Positions 9,501 to 19,250 are shown, numbered from the stretch's first letter. The stretch: DNA of 64,000 nucleotides from Tahibacter soli (GCF_025717065.2 NZ_JAOVZO020000023.1:532061-596060); one strand, 5' to 3'. Numbers and translations are program-made. The notes: a model not told the origin generated them from the sequence alone.

Positions 9501-12500
9501 GCGCAGCGTGAGCCTGCAGGCTGGCGGCGACGGCAGCGGCACCGCGACCATCGAGGAGCGCCGCGGACTGGACGTCTATACGGCCGGCAGCGACGCAGCC
9601 GCGCGACTGCGGCGCTACCTGCTGGCCGGCCGGCCCGCCGAAACGGTGAGTCTCGCGGGCAGCGTCGGCACGAATCCGTGGAATCTCCTCAACGTCGACC
9701 TCGCGAGCGATCCGCGCCGCAGCGCCGGCACGCAGTACGTGTGGTCGACGCGCGCACTGGCCGACGGCGTCGCGCCGGCGAACAACGAGCGGTGCCAGGA
9801 CATGGTGTATCCGTACGACTACGCGTCGTCGAAGTCGCAGGTGCCGGCCGCCGACGCGTGCACGCAGCGCGGCTTTGCCTACCTGCAGACGCGCTTCGAC
9901 TGGCGCGGCACGCCGGGTGGTGGTGACGCGCTGGCCTCGACGCAGACGGTACAGACGAGCCGCCAGGTGCTCGCGATCGACGACTACGCGCGTACGACGT
10001 CGGTGCGCGACGACAACGATCTCAACATCGAAGACGACGACGTGTGCACGCAGACCGTGTATGCCGTGCCGGTGACCGCGGTGCCGCGCGTGCTGGTCGC
10101 GCCGGCGTCGGTGACGCTGCGCGACTGCGACGGCGCGACCTTGCTGAGCCACGAGCGCTACGAGTACGACACGCCCGCGAGCGGCGTGAAGCTGCCGGCG
10201 GGCAAGGTGGCGGCCGGTCTCGCGACCGCGCAGATCAGCGCGCGGCTCGACGTCGCGACCGGCGCGCCGGTCGATCCGGCACGGCCGGACGTGCGCAGGT
10301 TCGATGCGATTTACGACACGGCGACCGCGCAGCTCCTGAACCTGACGACGGCGCGCGAAGACGGCGCGAGCCGCACGGTGAACATCAACTACGACGCGTT
10401 CGGTCTGGTGGCCACGGGCGTGCAGCAGGCCGCCATCGACGCCGACGGCACCGCGCTGCCGGCACAGGCGACGACTTCGACGTTCGATGCGGTGACCTTG
10501 CGGGTGCTCGGCGTGACCGACGCCAACGGCACGCGGCGCGGCCGCACCTACGACGGTTTCGGACGCGAGCTGCGCACGACGGTCGCGCCGCCCGGCGGCA
10601 GCGAGGGTGTGCTGAGCCGGACGAATTATCTCGGCTTCGCGATCGGTCAGGGCGGCGGTCGCCGCGTTACGCGCACGGTATTTCCCGACGTCGTGGCGCC
10701 CGGCAGCGCCGACACGGCGGCGGGCCGCTCGGCGACGGTGTTCGTCGACGTCCTGGGCCGCATGCAGCGCAGCGAGGTGGCGCTCGGCGCCGACTACGCG
10801 AACCGCACGCTGAGCGTCGGCCAGCGCAGCTACGATGCGTTCGGCCGCGTCGCGTTCGTCGCCGATGCGTTCGAGACCGGGCAGAACTTCGCGACGGCGT
10901 ACGGCACGACGCATCACTACCGGCCCGACGGCGACGCGCAGTGCACCTGGCGCGGCTACGGCCCGCAGGCGTTCGCGGCGAACCCGCAGAGCGACGCGGG
11001 CGCGGAGCGCTACGTCGGCTGCCAGAGCCGCGTGTTCGACGCGAACGAGGAGCGCGTGCGCTACAGCGACGCCGACGCGCGTACGAGCGGCTCGCCGCAG
11101 GCGGGCGTCGAGCAGGAGGCGAGCTATAGCGCGATCGGGCAGCTGCTGCGCCAGCGCACGCGGCGCTCGGGCAACGACGAGACGCTCGAGATCGCCGACT
11201 ACGGCTACGACAAGCTCGGCAACCGCATACAGACGAATCGCTACCTCGACGTCGTGAACCTCGCCGGCGCGGTCAGCAGCAACTGGCGCTACGACTCGCT
11301 CGGCCGCGTGACGCGACTCGCCGAAAGCGGCTCGGCGCCGCAGCGGCGCCGTTACAACGACTGGGGCGATCTGGTCTCGACGCAATGGTGCGACACCGCG
11401 GTATCCGCCTGCACCGAAGACGCGCCGAACCGCGGCTTGCACAACGTCTACGACGGCCTGGGCCGCCTGACGCACGGCGAGGAGCGCAGCAACGGCAAGG
11501 CGATCGCCGCGACGGTGCGCGAGTTCGCCTACGACATCGGCGTGAACACCGCGACGCCGCCGGTGCCGGCAACCTTCGTGCTCGGCCGACTGGCGCAGGC
11601 GAGCTCGCCGACGAGCACCGTCAGCTACAGCTACGACGCCTTCGGCCGCGCGGCGGCGCAGGTGTACACCGATCGCACGTCCACCGCGAACAACGTCTAT
11701 GTACAGAAGCAGGAATATCGCGGCGACGGCGCGCCGACGCGGCTGCACCTGCTGTTGCCGGACACGGGCTATCGCGACGAAACCGCGGACTATGCCTACG
11801 ATTCCGTCGGCCGCGGCCGCTCGGTCGTATATACGGACGCGTCGCTCGTCAAGTCGCTGTTCGATGCGAGCGGCAGCGCCGACCTCGACCTGTTCGGCCG
11901 CGTGCGCAGCGCGCGCTACGGCCGGAACCTCTACGCCGCGACGTATGCGGAGACCGGCCGCCGTCTGCTCGACCGCGTCAGCGTGAGCGCTCCGGCGCCG
12001 CTCGGAAGCGCGCGCGAATTCGTGTTCGCCGGCAGCAACGGCGCGGCGCCCGCGTACGACGCGGTCGGACGCGAGCTGTCGCGTCAGGAGCTCACGGACG
12101 GGCAAGCCGCGGCGCCGACGATCCGCGCGAGCTACGACGCGCTGGGCCGTCTAGCGCAGGTCGAGCGCCGGCCGGCCGGCGCACCGGCGACGAGCCGGCG
12201 CGACATGAGCTACGACGCGCTCGGCAACGTGTTGGCGCAGATCGACAGCGCGGCGGGCGCGAACCTTGCGCTGAGCTACCAGACGGCCGATCGCGACCGG
12301 ATCTGCAGCGTCGGCTATGCGACGACGCCGAGCCCCGCGTGCAACGTCAAGTACGACGCGGTCGGCAACGTCGTGGAAATGCCCGCGCGCAACGGCGCCA
12401 CGCGCACGCTGAGCTATCTCCCCGGCGGACAGACGCGGCAGATCGTGCAAGGTACGACGCAGGCGACCTACGACTACGACGCGTATGGCCATGTGCAGCG

Positions 12501-13791
12501 TCTCGCGCTGACGAGTTCCGACGCGACCGACACGCGCCAGGACAAGCACTTCGGCGCGTTGATCAAGCAGCGCGACGAGACGGTCGGCGGCGCGCGCACG
12601 GCGGTCGTGACGCGCACGATTCCGGGACCGGGCAACCTGCGCGCGACGCGCCACGGCGGCGGCGAGGGCACGGGCTGGACGTTCGCGTACGGCGAGACCC
12701 GCGGCAACCGGTTCTTCACGAATCAGAACGGCGCGTTCGTGCAGGACGTCGACTATCAGCCGTTCGGCGAAGTGAGGACATCGGCCGGCGCGCTGCCCGG
12801 TGCGGCCGATTACACCAGTGAACAATGGAACGGCGGCGACTTCCTCGCGGCGCTCGGCATCTCGCAGCTCGGCGCGCGCCTGTACGATCCGGTGATCGGT
12901 CGTTTCCTGAGCCGCGATCCGCTGCTGCTCGCGAGCACGGCATCGACGAGCAATCCGTACGCGTTCGCCGAGAACGACCCGTTGAACAAGGCCGATCCGA
13001 CGGGCCTTTCGACCGATCCCGACTTCGGATTCAGGCCGCTGCAGCGCGAATTGAGCGGCATCGCCGGGCACGATACGCCGATCTCGTCGATCCACTCGAA
13101 CCGAAACGCCCCGCCGATCGGGGAACTCCCCGGGCTTGGCGGCTTCGAGCCGACGCGCGGCGGCGGAGGCACGATCTGCGTATTTCCGCCGCCGGAGCCT
13201 CCTGTCGATACGGCGACGGGAACCGGCATACGCACGCCGTTCGCCACGCCGTCGAACGGCAGCGGCGCTCGACCGGACAACCACGCGTTGAACCTCGGCA
13301 ACGGTGCAAATGTGTTCGCCTCGCCCAGGAGCGGCGGTCAATCGACGGCGGCGGCACCGATGTCGCCGCTCATCAAGCGGGTTCGACTCGAAGCCTCACC
13401 GGAGATGGGCAAGGGCGAGCTGACCTTGAACTGGGCGCCCGTTCGCGAGCTGATCGCGCCGCAGCGAAGACTGATCATTCTGACCAGCCTTTTCGATCTG
13501 ATCGACGCGGATCTGGACGATGCCGACCGCTTTCGGGACGAAGTGGATATCTGGCGTCACGGCTCGAAATACGCCCGTCAGTGGATCAAGGAGAACGACG
13601 CGCTGAACAAACAGCACACCGAACTCTATGTCGAAATCGAGGCGCTGAGGAGCGCGATGGGGATGGACCCGATCGATAACCCTCGCGCCGAAAGAGCCCT
13701 GCATCCGGCATCGCCGGAAGGCAACTTTATTTGGGAATTGCTTTGCGTGAGTAAACCGGGTTCTTGCACAGACGCCAGGCTATATCGGTAA
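6580..13791 (+). CDS. Giant secreted FG-GAP/RHS (YD-repeat) protein
   Basis: A 2403-residue protein. The ATG follows AGAGGG and opens a signal peptide ending at GAGAQ. Residues about 395-860 carry six FG-GAP/VCBS calcium loops of the form DLNGDGRPDF, at roughly 399, 466, 587, 700, 779 and 852. Dozens of YD repeats (YDALGRL, YDAFGR) follow to about 2000. The RHS core signature RLYDPVIGRFLSRDP lies near 2101 and ends at DPTGL near 2140. The architecture is that of TcB/RHS shells, which enclose a C-terminal payload. The tail of about 260 residues is proline/glycine-rich, then helical and charged, and matches no toxin known to me. No separate immunity gene follows. The last 240 core residues are repeated in the next gene. 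Confidence 0.9.
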   Translation: MGRSTRIGRRCRRAAPALGSALLALLPLGAGAQLAPVAGAHYDTASDAGFRHGANAAGDYAASVPLDLPAARGDLPVPLRVVYGGRRVGAAGLGWDVPLSFIARSTTTSQQRPAPQAFSLTPPPLSAPERLSLNLDGASVDLVRNAANTAWTGIRGDSTIEVRSGGDGILLAYDGEGRTYTFSSRGATTGSRLVDGNLYLLTAIAGPGSANRLELSYAIGAPALPGGGTGLSIDLASVSYNAHPVTAGCYKHRAILSYDAAAVAPLSMSLINGAVLARQRKLTAITLKSRETCGSEKTLANYAFAYQPDADTRLPRLSSVTRSGQQGTPEQNVSLPVGAYGYGGIVGAGNAVTFQKVQSAGPPSGGGHYDNGIGYTTAARLGSASDPRDEQQLETTQSLIDLNGDGRPDFTDAARQVYVNRANAAGPVQFVAVPTLLPAFPSSRALSSGPNSTRFRNDNRHDTYVQYLDMNGDGRVDLIDAASDPNAWLVKLNTPNPADADKSVYLAYRIDTTRLRQALQAAGTTFDGAVPLARRTTVPQNAYATCWTNHLVDGTVRWLPNQAGTNGAGCSGAPAITPRKRTITEFELKDVNGDGYPDFVYNGSYVNLSTRHSPPPPNYPPPPPLDFRHELTTLASDLSGSRDVKALINTAGTHLENGAELFSSPVLLESGGSDGCGVDRWEVDPASAAPGGLMAQTCAFQDVNGDGIADRVTTSNGIASARLGTGDMSRPYATASVTLPGPLSRTSTDLVTDVSRPGEARPQSCGTLTQYDTKTLAALRDINGDGIADYLDQAGFTKTVALGTGTGYAPAATIAIVGAALDDNVALSVERNRCELPAGPAANVSAGTVQGLYDLDGDGQPELVNQKADRWDVFQLKPPVAQVDVGAGVASVPAAGRLTRIDNGYGASTTIGYRSAKEEWNGEHRVPFAEIVVESVGTRDASNNALLATWRYAYRGASMHFDPLADAFRFTGYRRSVSLQAGGDGSGTATIEERRGLDVYTAGSDAAARLRRYLLAGRPAETVSLAGSVGTNPWNLLNVDLASDPRRSAGTQYVWSTRALADGVAPANNERCQDMVYPYDYASSKSQVPAADACTQRGFAYLQTRFDWRGTPGGGDALASTQTVQTSRQVLAIDDYARTTSVRDDNDLNIEDDDVCTQTVYAVPVTAVPRVLVAPASVTLRDCDGATLLSHERYEYDTPASGVKLPAGKVAAGLATAQISARLDVATGAPVDPARPDVRRFDAIYDTATAQLLNLTTAREDGASRTVNINYDAFGLVATGVQQAAIDADGTALPAQATTSTFDAVTLRVLGVTDANGTRRGRTYDGFGRELRTTVAPPGGSEGVLSRTNYLGFAIGQGGGRRVTRTVFPDVVAPGSADTAAGRSATVFVDVLGRMQRSEVALGADYANRTLSVGQRSYDAFGRVAFVADAFETGQNFATAYGTTHHYRPDGDAQCTWRGYGPQAFAANPQSDAGAERYVGCQSRVFDANEERVRYSDADARTSGSPQAGVEQEASYSAIGQLLRQRTRRSGNDETLEIADYGYDKLGNRIQTNRYLDVVNLAGAVSSNWRYDSLGRVTRLAESGSAPQRRRYNDWGDLVSTQWCDTAVSACTEDAPNRGLHNVYDGLGRLTHGEERSNGKAIAATVREFAYDIGVNTATPPVPATFVLGRLAQASSPTSTVSYSYDAFGRAAAQVYTDRTSTANNVYVQKQEYRGDGAPTRLHLLLPDTGYRDETADYAYDSVGRGRSVVYTDASLVKSLFDASGSADLDLFGRVRSARYGRNLYAATYAETGRRLLDRVSVSAPAPLGSAREFVFAGSNGAAPAYDAVGRELSRQELTDGQAAAPTIRASYDALGRLAQVERRPAGAPATSRRDMSYDALGNVLAQIDSAAGANLALSYQTADRDRICSVGYATTPSPACNVKYDAVGNVVEMPARNGATRTLSYLPGGQTRQIVQGTTQATYDYDAYGHVQRLALTSSDATDTRQDKHFGALIKQRDETVGGARTAVVTRTIPGPGNLRATRHGGGEGTGWTFAYGETRGNRFFTNQNGAFVQDVDYQPFGEVRTSAGALPGAADYTSEQWNGGDFLAALGISQLGARLYDPVIGRFLSRDPLLLASTASTSNPYAFAENDPLNKADPTGLSTDPDFGFRPLQRELSGIAGHDTPISSIHSNRNAPPIGELPGLGGFEPTRGGGGTICVFPPPEPPVDTATGTGIRTPFATPSNGSGARPDNHALNLGNGANVFASPRSGGQSTAAAPMSPLIKRVRLEASPEMGKGELTLNWAPVRELIAPQRRLIILTSLFDLIDADLDDADRFRDEVDIWRHGSKYARQWIKENDALNKQHTELYVEIEALRSAMGMDPIDNPRAERALHPASPEGNFIWELLCVSKPGSCTDARLYR

Positions 13792-13855
13792 AACCGCGCG
13801 CAAACCCGCGAGCGGTTTTGCGCCGGACGATGCCTCATGGCGCGTCCGGCGCTTT
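13790..13855 (+). terminator. Two consecutive hairpins at the end of the large RHS gene
   Basis: The first hairpin is AAAACCGC/GCGGTTTT (13790-13797 with 13812-13819) and overlaps the stop codon. The second is a perfect 10-bp stem, GCGCCGGACG/CGTCCGGCGC (13820-13829 with 13843-13852), followed by TTT. Together they look like an intrinsic terminator separating the two RHS genes. The rest of the 277-bp gap shows no gene. Confidence 0.6.
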
Positions 13856-14068
13856 GCATTTCCACGCGTGGTTGACGCTTGATGGCCCGATCGCCTTTGC
13901 TCGCAAGCTCGCCGAACTTCGTCCGGGACCAACGAAGCCGGAAGTCCGGGACAAGCAGTTCTTGCGATGCGCCGGTATCGATCGAGATTCCGATGTCCCA
14001 TCGCGTCGCGCTATTTCGTCCCTGTTCGCGCAGAGCCCGCGACGTCGCGGGCCGATCGGAGACGAAGC

Positions 14069-15685
14069 ATGGAAAAGCGGATCGAAGTCGGCAGGCGACG
14101 CGCAACGACGGCGCCTGCCTGGGGCGGCATGTTGCTGGTGCTGCTGCCGTGGAGCGCCGGCGCGCAAACGGGCATGGGGTTGCAGGCCGGTACGAATCTG
14201 ACGTTGAGCTATCAGACGACCGACCGCGACCGGATATGCAGCATCGGCTATGCGGCGACGCCGAATTCCGCGTGCAACGTCAAGTACGACGCGGTCGGCA
14301 ACATCGTGGAAATGCCCGCGCGCAACGGTGCCACGCGCACGCTGAGCTACTTTCCCGGCGGACGGACACGGCAGATCGCGCAAGGCGCCGCGCAGGCGAC
14401 CTACGACTACGACGCGGACGGTCACGTGCAGCGCCTCGTGCTGACGGGGCCGGGAACGACCGACACGCGCCAGGACAAACACTTCGGCCCGCTGATCAAG
14501 CGGCGCGAGGAAATGATCGACGGTGTGCGCACGACGGTGATCGTGCGCACGATTCCGGGGCCGGGCGATCTGCGCGCGACGCGCCACGGCGGTAGCGACG
14601 GCGCGGGCTGGACGTTCGCGTTCGGCGAGGCGCGCGGCAACCGGTTCTTCACGAACCAGAACGGCGCGTTCGCGCAGGACGTCGATTACCAGCCGTTCGG
14701 CGAAGTGAGGACCGCCGCCGGCGCGCTGCCGGGTGCTGCAGATTACACGAGTGAACAATGGAATGGCGGCGACTTTCTCGCGGCGTTCGGCATCTCGCAG
14801 CTCGGCGCGCGCCTGTACGATCCGGTCATCGGCCGTTTTCTGAGCCGCGATCCGCTGCTGCTTGCGAGCGCGGCGTCGAAGAGCAACCCGTATGCGTTCG
14901 CCGAGAACGATCCTTTGAACAAGGCCGATCCGACGGGGCTGGTCGCCGATCCCGACTCCGGTTTGCAGCCGCTGATACGCGAAATGAGCAGCGTCGCCGG
15001 TGCCAATACCTCGCTCTCGTCGATTTCTTCGGGCCGAAGTGCACCGGCGGCCGGCGGACCCGCGCCCGGCGGCCACGAATCGGTGCACGGCGGCACCGGC
15101 ACATCGCCGCCGCCGGAGCCTTCAGGCACCGGCAACACGATGGGCGGCGGCATGCGCACACCGCAGGCCAGTCCGACCGGCGGCGGCGGCGATCCGCCGG
15201 ACAACCGCGCGCCCAATCTCGGCAACGGCGGCAACCTGTTCGCGGCGCCCGGCGGCGGCGGAAACGGGCAGGGCTCGCCCGCGAGCGCGCCGAAGCCGGC
15301 CATCGAACCGCTCGGCCCGCAAGACCGGTTGCCGATCGTCGGCATGTCCTCCGACGAGATGCATCTGAAAATCGCCGAGGCGCTGATGAAACTGCTGCAG
15401 GAAAATGTGGAAGATCTCGGCGCCGAACCTTTTTCCACTGCCGCGCGCGCGGACCGCATCGGGGCCGAACGGCGCGATCTGTACGAGCGTATCTTCGATC
15501 TGCGACAGCAGAGCCGCGATCTGCGCAAGAAGCTCGGCTTGCCGCCGCCGGATGTCCGGATATCCCGTCCCGGCGCGCGAAACACCGATGGCGGCGGATT
15601 TCCGGTTACGCCCGGCGAACTCGGCTGCCTCGCGCTCGGCGGCAATTGCGTGCCCCGCAGCGTCCAGGACGTCCTGCGTCAATGA
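14069..15685 (+). CDS. Stand-alone RHS tip protein with its own signal peptide
   Basis: A 538-residue protein. Its first 35 residues form a complete signal peptide (GGMLLVLLPWSAGAQ). Residues about 45-290 then nearly duplicate the last YD repeats and core of the preceding RHS giant, including RLYDPVIGRFLSRDP near 248 and DPTGL at 287. The tail (292-538) is different: a Pro/Gly/Ser-rich linker, then a charged helical segment with RIGAERRDLYERIFDLRQQ. It therefore resembles an orphan RHS C-terminal cassette. Such cassettes usually lack a start and secretion signal, whereas this one appears expressible and exportable. No FG-GAP region and no complete RHS cage are present. No toxin domain is recognised in the tail. 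Confidence 0.85.
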   Translation: MEKRIEVGRRRATTAPAWGGMLLVLLPWSAGAQTGMGLQAGTNLTLSYQTTDRDRICSIGYAATPNSACNVKYDAVGNIVEMPARNGATRTLSYFPGGRTRQIAQGAAQATYDYDADGHVQRLVLTGPGTTDTRQDKHFGPLIKRREEMIDGVRTTVIVRTIPGPGDLRATRHGGSDGAGWTFAFGEARGNRFFTNQNGAFAQDVDYQPFGEVRTAAGALPGAADYTSEQWNGGDFLAAFGISQLGARLYDPVIGRFLSRDPLLLASAASKSNPYAFAENDPLNKADPTGLVADPDSGLQPLIREMSSVAGANTSLSSISSGRSAPAAGGPAPGGHESVHGGTGTSPPPEPSGTGNTMGGGMRTPQASPTGGGGDPPDNRAPNLGNGGNLFAAPGGGGNGQGSPASAPKPAIEPLGPQDRLPIVGMSSDEMHLKIAEALMKLLQENVEDLGAEPFSTAARADRIGAERRDLYERIFDLRQQSRDLRKKLGLPPPDVRISRPGARNTDGGGFPVTPGELGCLALGGNCVPRSVQDVLRQ

Positions 15686-15890
15686 CGCCGGGCGCGCGCC
15701 GGCGAAAGGCCGTCGGCCGTCGCCGTCGGGACGCCCGCGGATTCTCAAGGAGACTCGCGTGATTTCCATCCGTATGCATCACGCCGACATCGTCGCGAAA
15801 CAACGGCGTTCGTCACCCGGCGCGGTCGCACGAACATTTGCCTTGCCGCGACAATTGCAGTCGTTCTCGGCGACATGCGACCCTTGCCGC

Positions 15891-16448
15891 ATGTCGACCG
15901 AACCTCTCGTTTCACCGGATGCAGGAAGCACCATCGGCACGGCGGCCGGCGACGACCTGTTTCACGCGGCGTACGAGCGCCTGAAGACGATCGCGAGCCG
16001 GCAGATCGCGCGCGATCGCGGCGTGACGCTCAACACCACCGAACTCGTGCACGAGCTGTACGAACGCATGACGCGACAGGAGATGCTCGCGCTCGGCGGG
16101 CCGCGCAACTTCTTTGCCTATGCGGCCAATGCGATGCGCAACATCCTGATCGACCGGGCGCGCCACCGGCTCGCGCAGAAGTCGGGCGGCGACTGGATCC
16201 GCGTGACGATATCCGATCACCACGAATCGGCGGCCGACGCGCTCGCGCTCGACGTCATCGCGCTGAACGACGCGCTGGGACGGCTCGAAGCGGAAGACCG
16301 TCGTGCGGCGAAAGTCGTCGAACTGCGGTATTTCGCGGGGCTGCCGGTCGAGGAGATCGCCGACATCATCGGCGTCAACCGCCGCACGATCACGCGCGAC
16401 TGGGATTTCGCCCGCGCGTTTCTGCACGCGGAGCTCAAGAAGGCCTAG
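15891..16448 (+). CDS. ECF-like RNA polymerase sigma factor (TIGR02999-type)
   Basis: A 185-residue protein. Region 2 (LNTTELVHELYERM...NFFAYAANAMRNILIDRARHR) and a region 4 helix-turn-helix (LPVEEIADIIGVNRRTITRDWDFARAFL) are both visible. The RDW.FARA.L ending is characteristic of the sigma subfamily found next to TPR-bearing Ser/Thr kinases. No anti-sigma factor is nearby. The kinase gene starts 39 bp downstream and is presumably its regulator. The ATG chosen begins the conserved domain but has only a weak ribosome site; an upstream in-frame ATG at 15774 is possible. The 205-bp gap before it shows no other gene. Confidence 0.88.
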   Translation: MSTEPLVSPDAGSTIGTAAGDDLFHAAYERLKTIASRQIARDRGVTLNTTELVHELYERMTRQEMLALGGPRNFFAYAANAMRNILIDRARHRLAQKSGGDWIRVTISDHHESAADALALDVIALNDALGRLEAEDRRAAKVVELRYFAGLPVEEIADIIGVNRRTITRDWDFARAFLHAELKKA

Positions 16449-16487
16449 CCGGGCGGCGCGGGCCGCTATGCCAAGGCGCATCCCATC

Positions 16488-19250
16488 ATGCGCATCGTCC
16501 ATTTATCCCTTCGTGACTATTTCGAGGCCGCGCTGGCGTTGCCTGCCGCCGACCGCGCCGCGTTCCTGCGCGAGCGGTGCGACGATCCGTCGACGCGGCG
16601 CCGCGTCGAGGCCATGCTCGCCGCGCACGACGGCGAGGGCCTTCTCAATCTGCCGGTCGAAGCGCTCGCCGACCGGTTGGCCGCGGCGCCGGCGATGGAC
16701 CCGGCCGACTGGACCGGCCGCACCGTTGGCGGCGTGCGCCTGCTCGGCGCGATCGGGCAGGGCGGCTCCGCCGTCGTCTTTCGCGGCGAAAGGCTGCTGC
16801 AGGACGTGCCGCAGACCGTCGCGGTCAAACTGCTGCGCCACGTGCTGCTGACCGAGTTCGACGTGCGCCGCTTCCGGCGCGAGCGCGCGGCGATGGCGCG
16901 CCTGACGCATCCGCACATCGCACGACTCTTCGACGGCGGCACGACCGACGCGGGCCTCGCGTATCTCGTGCTCGAATACGTCGACGGCGAGCGCATCACC
17001 GACTACGCGACGCGCGAGGGACTCGGGTCGGGCCCGCGCATCGCATTGATGATCGACGTGTGCCGCGCGGTGGAAGCCGCGCACCGCGCGCTGATCGTGC
17101 ACCGCGACCTGAAGCCGTCGAACGTGTTCGTCACGCGCGAGGGCCACGTCAAACTGCTCGATTTCGGCATCGCGAAGTTTCTCAACGCCGACGAAGACGC
17201 GACGGTCACCGGCCACGGCGCGCTGACGCCGGCCTATGCCGCGCCCGAACAATTCCATGGCGAGGCGGTGACCACCGCGACCGACGTCTACGCGCTCGGC
17301 GTTCTGCTCGCCGAGCTTGCGACCGGCCGGCGCCCGGGCGACGTCCGCGCAAGCGATGCCGACGACACGCGGCCGCTGCCGCGCCGGCTGCAGGGCGATC
17401 TCGCCAACGTCGTGCGCATGGCGACGGCGTCCGATCCGCAGCGGCGCTACGCGTCGGCCGGTTCGCTTGCCGACGATCTGGAGCGGTTTCTCGAATCGCG
17501 TCCGGTGCGCGCGCACCCGCCGTCGCGGCGCTACCGGCTCGGAAAATTCTACGCGCGCCATCGACCGGCGATCGGCGTCGCGGCAGTGTTTCTCGCGCTG
17601 CTGCTCGTCGCGGTCGCCGCGGCGCTGTGGCAGGCCGACGCCGCGACCGCGCACGCGGCGCGCGCGCGCGCCGAGGCCGCGCAAGCCCGAGCCACGCGCG
17701 ACTTCATGATCGACGTGTTTCGCCTCGCCGAACCGGCGGGCGCGCGCGCGGCGCCGCCGAGCGTCGTCGACGTGACCGAGGCGGCGCTGTCGCGCATCGC
17801 GGACGACCGGCGCATGGATTCTCGCGCGCGGCTCGAACTCGAAACCCGGCTCGGCGCGGTGCTGCGCGGACAAGGCCGGCTCGAAGGCAGCCGCGAGGTG
17901 CTGCGCGCGGCCGCGGCGCGCGGCGAGGCGGCGTTCGGCGCCGACGACGCGCTCGTGGCCGACGCGCGCCTCGAGCTGATCGAGGCGTCGATCGCCGCCG
18001 GCGACTACGCCGCCGCCGACGCAGAGGTCGAAGCGCTGGGGCTCCACGCGCGTCTCGATCGCGACCGCACCGTCAGACGCGCGCTGCTCGCCGCGACCGT
18101 CGCCGCGCGCCGCGGCGACGCGGCGAAAGCGACGCGGCTGATCGGCGATGCCGAGGCGCTGTGCGCCGATTGCGCCGATCCGCTGCGGTTCGAGCTCCTG
18201 ATCGCCAAGGGCGACGTGTACGGCACGTTCGACCGCAACGCCGTCGCCGCGGCGTCGTTCGAGGCGGGCGCGGCGCTCGCCGCGACGCTGTACGGGCCGG
18301 TGCACACCAAGCGCGCGTCCGCGCTCGACGGCCTTTCGAGCGCGTACCGGCGCATGGGGCGTGCCGACGACGCGCTGCGCATCGCGCGCGAGGTGCTCGA
18401 CATCGACGATCGCGTCGGCACGCCGGCGCTGCACTGGCGGCGTGCCGTGCACCTGCATCGTCTTGCGAACGCGTATCACGATCTCGGCCGCTTCGACGAA
18501 GCGCTCGACGCGTTCGAGCGCAGCCTCGCGGTGTCGAAACAGGTGAGCGACGACAACGACCAGTCGCTCGCCGTGGACATCCGCAACGTCGGCATCGTGT
18601 ATTACAAGCTCGGCCGGTTCGATCGCGCGATCGCGCATCTGAACGACGCGCTCGCGCGCTTCGTCGCGTTCAGCGGCCCGCACCATCGCAGCGTCGCCGA
18701 CCTGCGTGCGAACATCGCCGACATCCTCGCGACGGGCGGCGACACGGCGAAGGCGTTGCCGATGGTGGATGCCGCGATCGCGGATCTGCGGCAGGCCGGC
18801 GCAGGCGCCGAGCGCCCGCTCGCCGAGGCCTGGCTGCACCAGGGTTCGATCCGCCTGATTGCCGGCGATCCCGCCGGCGCGCTCGTCAGCATCGAACAGG
18901 CGACGGCGCTGCTCGACGCGCCGGCCGCCGAAACGCGCGAAGCGACGCGCCTGCACGCGCGCGTCCTGCACGGCGTCGCGCTCGCGCGGCTGCGGCGCGC
19001 GCAAGCGGCGAGGGCGCAACTGACGCCGGCGCTCGAACGGCTCGCCGCGCTCGACGCGAACCATCACGGTCAGGCCTACGCGCGCTTTGCGCTCGGCGCG
19101 CTCGCGCTCGCCGAAGGGCACTGCGAAGCGGCCCGCGAAAACCTCGAGGCCGGCCGCGCGCTGCTGCGGCGCAAGCCGTTCGTCTACGCGCATCTGCGGG
19201 CCGCCGAGGCCGACCTCGCGTCGGATCTGCCGCGCCGCTGCGCGCCGTGA
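16488..19250 (+). CDS. Transmembrane Ser/Thr protein kinase with C-terminal TPR-like sensor region
   Basis: A 920-residue protein. The N-terminal helical segment ending at AMLAAHD is typical of this kinase group. The kinase domain has a glycine loop IGQGGSAVVF (89-98), VAVK lysine 114, the catalytic loop HRDLKPSN (205-212), DFG (225-227) and APE (252-254), so it should be active. A single membrane helix lies at about 361-381. The outer part of about 530 residues is alanine-rich and helical, with TPR-like pairs such as AYHDLGRFDEALDAFERSL. It probably senses a ligand or protein and controls the adjacent sigma factor by phosphorylation. That link is inferred from gene pairing. Confidence 0.9.
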   Translation: MRIVHLSLRDYFEAALALPAADRAAFLRERCDDPSTRRRVEAMLAAHDGEGLLNLPVEALADRLAAAPAMDPADWTGRTVGGVRLLGAIGQGGSAVVFRGERLLQDVPQTVAVKLLRHVLLTEFDVRRFRRERAAMARLTHPHIARLFDGGTTDAGLAYLVLEYVDGERITDYATREGLGSGPRIALMIDVCRAVEAAHRALIVHRDLKPSNVFVTREGHVKLLDFGIAKFLNADEDATVTGHGALTPAYAAPEQFHGEAVTTATDVYALGVLLAELATGRRPGDVRASDADDTRPLPRRLQGDLANVVRMATASDPQRRYASAGSLADDLERFLESRPVRAHPPSRRYRLGKFYARHRPAIGVAAVFLALLLVAVAAALWQADAATAHAARARAEAAQARATRDFMIDVFRLAEPAGARAAPPSVVDVTEAALSRIADDRRMDSRARLELETRLGAVLRGQGRLEGSREVLRAAAARGEAAFGADDALVADARLELIEASIAAGDYAAADAEVEALGLHARLDRDRTVRRALLAATVAARRGDAAKATRLIGDAEALCADCADPLRFELLIAKGDVYGTFDRNAVAAASFEAGAALAATLYGPVHTKRASALDGLSSAYRRMGRADDALRIAREVLDIDDRVGTPALHWRRAVHLHRLANAYHDLGRFDEALDAFERSLAVSKQVSDDNDQSLAVDIRNVGIVYYKLGRFDRAIAHLNDALARFVAFSGPHHRSVADLRANIADILATGGDTAKALPMVDAAIADLRQAGAGAERPLAEAWLHQGSIRLIAGDPAGALVSIEQATALLDAPAAETREATRLHARVLHGVALARLRRAQAARAQLTPALERLAALDANHHGQAYARFALGALALAEGHCEAARENLEAGRALLRRKPFVYAHLRAAEADLASDLPRRCAP

